This document shows, in pieces, positions 1-4,979 of a stretch of 10,648 nt of DNA; position 1 is the first letter of the stretch, and every line of letters begins with the position of its first letter. The notes under the pieces are model-generated. The model did no database searches. It was not told the DNA's origin and saw only the letters and a program-made list of their open reading frames with translations. The position numbers and the translations under genes were made by a program. Source of the stretch: Bacteroidota bacterium (GTDB lineage: Bacteria; Bacteroidota; Bacteroidia; Cytophagales; Cyclobacteriaceae). The DNA is taken from positions 1-10,648 of the forward strand of contig JAEWLI010000123.1 of NCBI GenBank assembly GCA_023393375.1, written 5' to 3'.

Positions 1-598
1 TTGTCTTCGCCATGGTGCGTGTCTCACGCACCAAATTGAGCACCTGTTTAATTTCCAACAGGAGATCTTTTAAAAAGCTGAAATTTTTCTCGTTGCACTC
101 ATAATACTTAGCCGATGAATACTTATACTCACAAGGGTGCTTGGCCAGATTCCATCGTTCCTGCAAAGGGTTGTCATGGATGTAATCAAGTTTTTGCATT
201 GCCACTTCACGGGTAAATAGAGGAACAGCAAGAGAATCGCGTTGCCAAAACATATGTTTTTTGTTTGCCATCTTCACTTTGTAATTGTCCAATTCATCAG
301 TGCCCAACAGTATTCTCCTGAATTGATGTGCAGTGTATTTTAAAAAAGAACCTTGAGGTGATTCACCACCATTGTTTTCAATTATCCTCCAAATTAGATG
401 GATATGGTTGGGCATTATTACAAATGCAAATACATCAATTTTCCCTTTTATGGTTAAATAGGATAATGAATCAATTATCACATCTTTGAACCTGTCATCC
501 ATCAGTAAAGGTTGCCATTTGTTAATTGTTGCAGTCCAAAAACATATTTCCCCAGGTTTAATAAATGATTTTCTTTTATACTCTAATTCTGGTTCCAT
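1..598 (-). CDS. REP-associated tyrosine transposase (RAYT, IS200-like Y1 family), 3' end beyond window
   Basis: Open frame of 199 codons from the ATG at 598 to the left edge with no stop, so the gene is partial here. The family (Y1_Tnp, HUH single-strand nucleases) nicks and rejoins single-stranded DNA at hairpin REP sequences. Seen directly: the HUH pair in MPNHIHLI (His65, His67) and the YIHDNP motif carrying the probable catalytic tyrosine (Tyr139), followed by the basic stretch to about residue 175. All core motifs are intact, so the enzyme could be active. The last visible codons (LVRETRTMAK) are read from the left REP hairpin at 14-32, so the C-terminus is partly encoded by the repeat. 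A decayed copy lies at 4141-4581. The ATG at 598 was chosen because it begins a typical N-terminus (KPGEICFWTATI) and no upstream in-frame start was found. Confidence 0.9.
   Translation of the reverse strand, partial: MEPELEYKRKSFIKPGEICFWTATINKWQPLLMDDRFKDVIIDSLSYLTIKGKIDVFAFVIMPNHIHLIWRIIENNGGESPQGSFLKYTAHQFRRILLGTDELDNYKVKMANKKHMFWQRDSLAVPLFTREVAMQKLDYIHDNPLQERWNLAKHPCEYKYSSAKYYECNEKNFSFLKDLLLEIKQVLNLVRETRTMAKT
14..32. repeat. REP hairpin, left end of RAYT copy 1
   Basis: Perfect stem-loop: GGTGCGTG (14-21), loop TCT, CACGCACC (25-32), preceded by TTCGCCAT. It lies inside the RAYT reading frame near its 3' end. The same stem occurs at 653-671 and 4594-4612, with a degenerate copy at 4122-4140. 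It is the probable recognition site of the transposase, inferred from the family. Confidence 0.85.
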
Positions 599-671
599 TT
601 TCTATTTATTTGCAGATTGGATATAATGATAATTGAAATAATTCGCCTTTGTGGTGCGTGAGACACGCACC
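14..671 (-). mobile_element. RAYT element bounded by inverted REP hairpins (copy 1)
   Basis: The RAYT gene is bracketed by two perfect hairpins with identical 8-bp stems (GGTGCGTG/CACGCACC). The left has loop TCT and the right has loop AGA, so they are in inverted orientation. The outer flanks are also inverted (TTCGCCAT on the left, AAGGCGAA on the right). This arrangement is known for REP pairs around RAYT genes. The right boundary falls inside the reading frame of an SBBP-like gene, which indicates insertion there. The left outer boundary is only about a dozen bases from the window edge, so the full unit cannot be defined. Confidence 0.7.
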
Positions 672-956
672 AAGGCGAAAGGATAATGTGTCCAAAAATT
701 TTCCATTTTTATCGTATTTTACAATAAAAATATTGGCACCTCCTTTGGATTTAAGGTGAGTTGATTCGATCCAAATAGAATCATATACCTTGATAGCTGA
801 ATAAATATTATCTTGATCATCAACCTCAATGTGAATTGCTTCCGAGCTATATCCACTGTTATTACTTTGGGCCTGAACTGTCCAAGAATAATCTTGAGCA
901 TTTAGATGGTATGTTGTGAGAAAGCTTAGCAGTAATAGGAGGTTTTTATATAACAT
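606..956 (-). pseudogene. Truncated secreted SBBP-like beta-propeller protein, 5' remnant cut by the RAYT element
   Basis: From the ATG at 956 the frame gives a signal peptide (hydrophobic LLLLLSFL core, probable cleavage after LNAQ, residue 21). A segment with a DDQDNIYSA turn (about residues 46-54) and GGANIFIVKYDKNGKF (about 72-87) follows. This pattern matches SBBP repeats of large secreted Bacteroidota proteins. At about base 680, after about 90 residues, the frame enters the REP hairpin and ends at a stop at 606. The remaining residues are repeat-derived, not protein-like. The frame stays open upstream to 1085, but the signal peptide marks 956 as the real start. The missing 3' part may lie left of the window, beyond the RAYT. 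SBBP assignment rests on one partial repeat. Confidence 0.6.
642..679. repeat. REP hairpin with extended arms, right end of RAYT copy 1
   Basis: Core stem GGTGCGTG (653-660), loop AGA, CACGCACC (664-671). A second outer stem is formed by TTCGCCTT (642-649) and AAGGCGAA (672-679), with a 3-nt bulge TGT on one side only. A bulged long hairpin of this kind is typical of REP elements. It sits about 45 bases upstream of the transposase start. Confidence 0.85.
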
Positions 957-1062
957 AAAATAATATTTGAATATTAATATAAAATTATACCAACTAACTC
1001 TTTTATCAAAAACAAAAGTTGGGGATTTGTACATAAGTAATAAATGTCTGTTTTTATCTTTA

Positions 1063-1108
1063 ACTTCCTCTGGATTGCTCGTCACCGCTATCCGGTTTTA
1101 CCAACTCC
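1063..1108 (-). pseudogene. Relic of an FtsX/MacB-type permease 3' end
   Basis: On the plus strand GGATT.CTCGTC.CCGCT, then 11 bases, then CCAACTC occurs here and, with identical spacing, at the 3' ends of both permease genes (near 7868 and 10438). Read on the minus strand it gives SW, a stop, then NRIAVTSNPEE, against SWQSYKAATRNPVEA in the intact gene. A CAA codon has become TAA. Only about 15 codons remain recognisable. Homology is inferred from this short match. Confidence 0.5.
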
Positions 1109-1271
1109 AAAAGAGTTTTGATTGGATGAAAGCTGTTCTGTGTGATACTGTGTGTCAAGAAAAGACACACAATATAGTTCTTTATTCGGAGATGGATTTA
1201 TCTATTATGATTATGATCCTTTGCCTCTTAAAGGATATCTTATTATTTGTGATGAGATGAATTGATGGGAA

Positions 1272-1309
1272 AACGAAAGACGCCGTTAAATTAACTTGCG
1301 TCTCTCGTT
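1272..1309 (-). terminator. Rho-independent terminator after the GH43 arabinanase-like gene
   Basis: A 12-bp stem (1298-1309 with 1272-1283) encloses a 14-nt AT-rich loop. The single imperfect pair is a G-U wobble when read on the minus strand, so the minus transcript is fully paired. It is followed by CGTTTTCCC, a short U-run, and starts about 10 bases after the stop codon at 1320. Confidence 0.65.
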
Positions 1310-1319
1310 TAAAATAGGT

Positions 1320-2771
1320 TTAATGTGCTTTAAAATTCCATTTGGAATTGTCGCTGTTCATATCAAACGGTGCAAGTGTGGGAGTGCTGTCTCCGATTGA
1401 AATTAACACCAACTCTTCTTTTGAGTTTGGAACAACCTTGGGCATAATTCTGTAGGTGCCATCAACCAATTGATCGATCCGCCATAATTGTTCGGGGGCA
1501 CCCGAAAATTCCGGAACTGTGATTAATTCAGCATCTGCTGTTGCGGCCAATGCCCGTTCTGTACCTTCTATTACTATTTTGTAATAAGGGCCACCAAGAT
1601 ATCCTCCCGCACCGGGAACTGCAGTTATTGTCCACCTCTGATGTGGGCGAAACATATAATCTCTTAATCTCACACCTATATTGCCTTTTGGCCAGGTATC
1701 AATCACATCAGACAATTGCTGGGCAGGAATGGATGTAATGGGTTCGTCTTCATTATAGTTTAAACCTCTGAATGTGTGTGGCATCCTTACAAAATCTACC
1801 ACTAGCTCTAAGGCATATCCCCTTCTCTCGGATTCTATTTGATAGGTTCCTTCTTTAAAATTATCTCCGGCTACAGGCCAATCATTTTTCCATAATAAAG
1901 GGCGGATACCCAAAACGCTACGTCCGCTTTGATCAAAATCTGCTTCATAATGGAGGGAGATTTTTTCTACACCATCAGCAACTATCACTCTTCCAAAATG
2001 ACCGGGTCCCGTTACTCTTCCGCCAGCAGCAACCACCATCTTGGCACCACCTTTTAACATTTCTCTTCCCATATTATCCACATATGGTCCAGTTACTTTT
2101 TTCGAACGCCCCACCACAATATTATATGTTGAATTTGGACCATCGCAGCAAGTGCCATGTGTGCCAAGCAGATAATACCACCCATTGCGATACGTTAATG
2201 TAGTAGCTTCACAATCAATGGCGATGTCTATGGCTTTATTTCCTTCAACCCGTTTTCCGGTTTTAGGGTCAAGTTCAATCAATCGGATGAACCCGAAATA
2301 GGTGCCGTATGACAACCACAAGCGTCCATCGGTAGGATCTAACAGAAGACCGGGATCGATGGCGTCGTTATCTTCTATACCATCTGATGAGGCCACTACG
2401 ATAGCTTCAGAATATTCAAAATCGGGTGAGTTTGGGTCTAGTGTCTTGTTCCACATGGTAAGTATTCTTCCATTGTGTCCGCCACCCAAGCCACCACCTG
2501 TTGCACCATATGCGATCAGATAACGATCGCCGATTTTTATAACATCGGGAGCAGCTCCACCACCTGGCCTTACGCCGCCACTATTCCATGTCCAGCCGTC
2601 TTCAGATATTAATCCGCCACCACGTGTGCCAAATGTGTAGTATTTTCCCTCACATTCCATAATGGTTGAAGGATCATGTATAAATGGTTTACCAATTTGT
2701 GCCATTGCTGTTCCGATTATCAGTACAGTTAATAAGGCTGTAGCACCCAATATTTTATTTCTTGTTTTCAT
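1320..2771 (-). CDS. Secreted GH43 glycosidase, endo-1,5-alpha-L-arabinanase-like, with C-terminal ricin-type domain
   Basis: A 483-aa protein predicted to cleave arabinan in the periplasm or outside the cell. The N-terminal signal peptide ends around AMAQ (residue 25). The five-bladed GH43 propeller spans about residues 28-310. Visible catalytic positions are the base Asp33 in HDPSTI, the pKa-modulating Asp139 in DAIDPG and the acid Glu188 in CEATTL. His274 in ISLHYEA fits the metal-binding histidine. The GTCCDGPNSTYNIVVGRS block (about 206-223) is characteristic of arabinan endo-1,5-arabinosidase-type GH43 members. Residues about 375-483 carry QRW, QLW and KW motifs about 50 apart, suggesting a ricin-like beta-trefoil (CBM13-type) domain. 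It lies 49 bases after the lipoprotein gene at 2821 and probably shares its transcript. The exact subfamily and substrate are inferred. Confidence 0.85.
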   Translation of the reverse strand: MKTRNKILGATALLTVLIIGTAMAQIGKPFIHDPSTIMECEGKYYTFGTRGGGLISEDGWTWNSGGVRPGGGAAPDVIKIGDRYLIAYGATGGGLGGGHNGRILTMWNKTLDPNSPDFEYSEAIVVASSDGIEDNDAIDPGLLLDPTDGRLWLSYGTYFGFIRLIELDPKTGKRVEGNKAIDIAIDCEATTLTYRNGWYYLLGTHGTCCDGPNSTYNIVVGRSKKVTGPYVDNMGREMLKGGAKMVVAAGGRVTGPGHFGRVIVADGVEKISLHYEADFDQSGRSVLGIRPLLWKNDWPVAGDNFKEGTYQIESERRGYALELVVDFVRMPHTFRGLNYNEDEPITSIPAQQLSDVIDTWPKGNIGVRLRDYMFRPHQRWTITAVPGAGGYLGGPYYKIVIEGTERALAATADAELITVPEFSGAPEQLWRIDQLVDGTYRIMPKVVPNSKEELVLISIGDSTPTLAPFDMNSDNSKWNFKAH

Positions 2772-2820
2772 AACTTCAATTTCAATACAAGTAGATTTTT
2801 AATAGGATAATTAACTGATT

Positions 2821-3591
2821 TTATTCATAACTAATGGTGAGATCCTTTATCGGTTTTCCTTTTTCATCCAAAAAACGAACACAGAAATCGCTCATTCCGG
2901 GACCATTGATGATTGCGCCACGGATGATGTTTTTGCCTTTGTTGAGAGTAAGACGAGGCGAGACACAATCATCCATCACCATGCGACGGTCGCCCGACAT
3001 TATCAGAGCTTCCTTTCCATTTAACCACCACATGGATGCTGAATTGGACCCCACAGCCATTCTTACATTCTTCATTTCCTCAGGACTGTTCACTACGGTT
3101 ACCGCCCAAAACAAAACACCATAAACCTGTTTGTCGAGTCCATAAGCGAAACGGAAAAGTTTGACATTGAAATTGGTGCTTTCCAATGCATGCCAAGTAA
3201 GTTCTTGTTCACCTACTTTTACTTTGTCACCATGTTTGGGAAGTACAGTAAACTGGTTTGGGAAATACTCGGTGCTAAATGCTTCTCTAAGGTAGCTATC
3301 TGTAAAAACAGTATTGCTACGGTTCGGTTTGTCTATTGGCTCCAGGAGAAACCAACGTTGAAGAAAACCTTCTTCATCCGGTGTTTTGACAGATGTAGTA
3401 GCTGCAACAAAGTACGGTGCGATGCTTCTAACCGTATCGCTTTTGACAGCACCCTCATTTCTGGCAGCACTTTCTGTTTTGGCAGTATTATCAGTGTTGA
3501 CCTTCGAGGTAGCAGAACACCCCGATAATCCTAATCCAACCAACAATAGGGAACTCATCGCCAATCCCAATGATTTGCTTTTAATTTTCAT
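2821..3591 (-). CDS. Conserved lipoprotein of unknown function with carbohydrate-binding-like C-terminal segment
   Basis: A 256-aa protein with a signal peptide and lipobox LSGC (Cys25), so it is a membrane-anchored lipoprotein. A low-complexity Thr/Ala/Lys/Asp linker (about 26-55) follows. From about residue 75 the protein is well structured: FLQRWFLLEPI, then a central region rich in aromatics, then GSNSASMWWLNGKEAL (about 182-197) and LNKGKNIIRGAIINGPG, ending in a strand with FCVRFLDEKGKP. The WLNGK and KGKN-I-RG pattern resembles the galactose-binding-like beta-sandwich modules of glycosidases. I cannot name a family. No catalytic motif is evident. It is directly upstream of the GH43 arabinanase-like gene (49-base gap, same strand), so a role in binding arabinan-type polysaccharide is an inference. 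Confidence 0.8.
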   Translation of the reverse strand: MKIKSKSLGLAMSSLLLVGLGLSGCSATSKVNTDNTAKTESAARNEGAVKSDTVRSIAPYFVAATTSVKTPDEEGFLQRWFLLEPIDKPNRSNTVFTDSYLREAFSTEYFPNQFTVLPKHGDKVKVGEQELTWHALESTNFNVKLFRFAYGLDKQVYGVLFWAVTVVNSPEEMKNVRMAVGSNSASMWWLNGKEALIMSGDRRMVMDDCVSPRLTLNKGKNIIRGAIINGPGMSDFCVRFLDEKGKPIKDLTISYE

Positions 3592-3645
3592 AAGTAGTTT
3601 TTAAAATGTCTAATGATTTGATGTGTTAGAGAATAAGTATGTTAA

Positions 3646-3653
3646 CAAATCTA
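3646..3653 (-). promoter_or_regulatory. Possible Bacteroidota -7 promoter box before the lipoprotein-GH43 pair
   Basis: The minus strand reads TAGATTTG, an exact match to the Bacteroidota TAnnTTTG consensus, 55 bases upstream of the lipoprotein ATG. No convincing TTTG box is present at the usual upstream distance, so support is limited to one element. Confidence 0.3.
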
Positions 3654-3857
3654 CAAAATGAATTATCTTAATGTGCGATGGAGGCTGTTAATAATGAGTT
3701 AATATTAGGATTGAACATTATGAATTGAAGTTTTAAGAAGGTTTATGATGAAGAGAAATTGCCGTGTAAAGCTTGTTCAAACAGAATTCTTGCAACGTTC
3801 GCTGGAATGACACGGGAGGAGAAGGTGGCTCTGCCCTATTAATAACACTCAGGTCGC

Positions 3858-3871
3858 ATCCCTGACGGGAT
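3858..3871. repeat. Short hairpin repeat ATCCC/GGGAT
   Basis: ATCCC TGAC GGGAT with a 4-nt loop, followed by a short T run. It is the first of three similar hairpins within 170 bases and has the same architecture as the one at 3910-3923. It could act as a weak plus-strand terminator, but no plus-strand gene ends here. Confidence 0.5.
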
Positions 3872-3894
3872 TTTTAACTCTACTTGATAAATAA

Positions 3895-3930
3895 TTCTAC
3901 CAAGCTTTCGTCCCTAACGGGACTTTTTTT
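3895..3930. repeat. Tagged hairpin repeat: TTCTACCAAGCT plus GTCCC/GGGAC and T-run
   Basis: The tag TTCTACCAAGCT (3895-3906) is followed by the perfect hairpin GTCCC TAAC GGGAC (3910-3923) and seven T residues. The same tag in reverse complement, next to a similar hairpin, lies at 4012-4039. This looks like one unit of a dispersed Bacteroidota intergenic repeat family, judged from recollection of similar sequences. Confidence 0.6.
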
Positions 3931-4011
3931 ATAACCTGTTATTGTTTCCGATAGCTTTTTATTTGAAACCCTCATTCAAAATAACACAACTGGAATAATT
4001 TACAAAAACCA

Positions 4012-4039
4012 ATCCCATCGGGATGGCAGCTTGGTAGAA
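4012..4039. repeat. Tagged hairpin repeat, inverted copy
   Basis: The hairpin ATCCC ATC GGGAT (4012-4024) is followed by AGCTTGGTAGAA (4028-4039), the exact reverse complement of the tag at 3895-3906. The two units therefore face each other, about 80 bases apart. Confidence 0.6.
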
Positions 4040-4121
4040 AATAGAATACATAGCCAAATAAGTGCCGTAAGGTACGTGACAAATTGTTTTCATTCCTTTC
4101 GATCTCTGTTTCTTTTATCAT

Positions 4122-4140
4122 GGTGAGTGTCTCACACACC
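4122..4140. repeat. Degenerate REP hairpin, left end of RAYT copy 2
   Basis: GGTGAGTG TCT CACACACC matches the hairpin at 14-32 position for position apart from two substitutions, which leave one mismatched pair in the stem. It occupies the same place relative to the transposase remnant as in copy 1. Confidence 0.75.
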
Positions 4141-4581
4141 AAATTGAGCCCCTGTTTATATTTCCAACAGGAGATCTTATAAAAAGCTGAAATTTTTCTC
4201 GTCGCGCTCATAATACTTAGCCGATGAATACTTATAATCATAAGGGTGCTTGGCCAGATTCCATCGTTCCTGCAAATGGTTGTTATGGATGTAAACAAGT
4301 TTTTGCATTGCCACTTCACGGGTAAATAGAGGAACAGCAAGAGAATCACGTTGCCAAAACATATGCTTTTTGTTCGCACATCTTCACTTTGTATTTGTCT
4401 AAAATAACACTTTCAACCAGCATTCTCCTATATTGATGTGCAGTGTACTTTAAAAAAGAACCTGAGGTGATTCGCCACCATTGTTTTCAATTATCCTCCC
4501 AATTAGATGGATATGGTTGGGCATTATTACACAAGCAAATACATCAATTTTCCCTTTTATGGTAAATTGTATAATTAAATG
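4141..4581 (-). pseudogene. REP-associated tyrosine transposase remnant
   Basis: Clear nucleotide homology to the intact gene at 1-598. Lesions seen by direct comparison: loss of about 42 N-terminal codons; a one-base deletion near 4461 (cctgagg against ccttgagg); a one-base insertion near 4376-4380; an AAA to TAA stop near 4177; and a one-base insertion near 4157. The HUH motif MPNHIHLI survives, but the YIHDNP block has become YIHNNH. The product cannot be functional. Confidence 0.85.
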
Positions 4582-4583
4582 CC

Positions 4584-4619
4584 TCGCCCATGAGGTGCGT
4601 GAGACACGCACCATGGCGA
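4584..4619. repeat. REP hairpin, right end of RAYT copy 2
   Basis: Perfect core GGTGCGTG (4594-4601), loop AGA, CACGCACC (4605-4612), with outer arms TCGCCCAT and ATGGCGA. It has the same orientation as the copy at 642-679. The stem is undamaged although the transposase beside it is decayed. Confidence 0.8.
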
Positions 4620-4661
4620 AGGTGATTCGCCGCCATTGTTTCAATTATCCTCCAGATTAGA
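4619..4661 (-). pseudogene. Third, 43-base RAYT fragment
   Basis: AGGTGATTCGCCGCCATTG and the bases after it repeat the segment at 4465-4508 (codons for IIENNGGESP of the transposase) with a few changes. The fragment sits directly outside the right REP hairpin of copy 2, in the same orientation. It is thus a duplicated or rearranged piece of a RAYT gene. Confidence 0.65.
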
Positions 4662-4690
4662 TTTTATTTTATCTAAAACATTAACGTAAA

Positions 4691-4780
4691 AGCCTCGTGG
4701 AGCGGCCAAAGACCGGAGGAGGGTGTGGTTTTGGGTTTGAGTGTCGGTGTGTGAGTCGGCCGGCTTTGGCGCGGCAGGCT
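4691..4780. repeat. GC-rich imperfect inverted repeat
   Basis: The arm at 4691-4716 (AGCCT...GCGGCCAAAGACCGG) pairs imperfectly with 4760-4780 (CCGGCTTTGGCGCGGCAGGCT reads back as AGCCT...GCGCCAAAGCCGG). The arms and the G-rich spacer stand out sharply from the AT-rich surroundings. Confidence 0.5.
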
Positions 4781-4851
4781 CTTGTGTGGGTGGCTTGAGA
4801 ATTGGGATTGCGGGCACAACATAATAATTGCCTAAACTTGATAAAAAAATA

Positions 4852-4894
4852 AAGTATTGATCAAATAATCAATTGATTAATTTGACCAATACTT
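4852..4894 (-). terminator. Strong hairpin terminator after the GH43 xylosidase
   Basis: A 15-bp stem (4852-4866 with 4880-4894) has one non-Watson-Crick pair, which is a G-U wobble on the minus strand. Inside it lies a second perfect palindrome, AATCAATTGATT. On the minus strand it is followed by TATTTTTTTATC. It begins about 85 bases after the stop at 4980. Confidence 0.7.
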
Positions 4895-4979
4895 CAAGAC
4901 TTTTGAGATTCCCCCCTTCACGGAAATGACGCGGAAGGAGAAGCCAACTCTTCGCCCTCAGCCCTCCGTTATAGCCTAT

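Larger units (their letters stand above)
957..1319. other. Intergenic stretch with gene relics
   Basis: No intact gene is seen in these 363 bases. They hold a relic of a permease 3' end (about 1063-1108), an 8-bp hairpin TGTGTGTC/GACACACA with a 7-nt loop (1149-1171), a plus-strand run of 39 open codons ending at 1265 that might be the C-terminal tail of a lost gene, and the terminator of the GH43 gene (1272-1309). Confidence 0.6.
3654..4121. other. Intergenic stretch with short hairpin repeats
   Basis: I see no gene here. The stretch contains a short repeat at 3804-3836 that resembles 4922-4958, and three hairpins at 3858-4024, two of which carry the 12-nt tag. An open minus-strand frame covering 3972-4379 mixes out-of-frame transposase remnant with this spacer and is not a gene. 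Confidence 0.6.
4122..4612 (-). mobile_element. Decayed RAYT element bounded by REP hairpins (copy 2)
   Basis: The region is closely similar to 14-471 of copy 1 and ends in the hairpin at 4594-4612. The spacing between hairpins is about 170 bases shorter than in copy 1, because the first about 42 codons and the leader of the transposase are missing. Beyond the left hairpin the flank (TTTTATCAT) no longer matches copy 1 (CTTCGCCAT), placing the boundary at the base of the hairpin. Confidence 0.7.
4613..4979. other. Intergenic stretch downstream of the GH43 xylosidase
   Basis: No gene is visible. In order it holds the small RAYT fragment, a GC-rich imperfect inverted repeat (4691-4780), the terminator hairpin (4852-4894) and a short repeat at 4922-4958 similar to 3804-3836. 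Confidence 0.6.

Noticed and set aside
967..1260. Plus-strand open frame of 97 codons
   Set aside because: It crosses the permease relic and a hairpin, has no domain-like sequence and lies in a decayed spacer.
3910..3930. Rho-independent terminator for a plus-strand gene
   Set aside because: The hairpin plus T-run looks right, but no plus-strand gene ends here, and a tagged sister copy in inverse orientation points to a repeat family.
3972..4379. Minus-strand open frame of 135 codons
   Set aside because: It is an out-of-frame reading of the transposase pseudogene joined to the repeat spacer; only a short segment matches the true transposase C-terminus.
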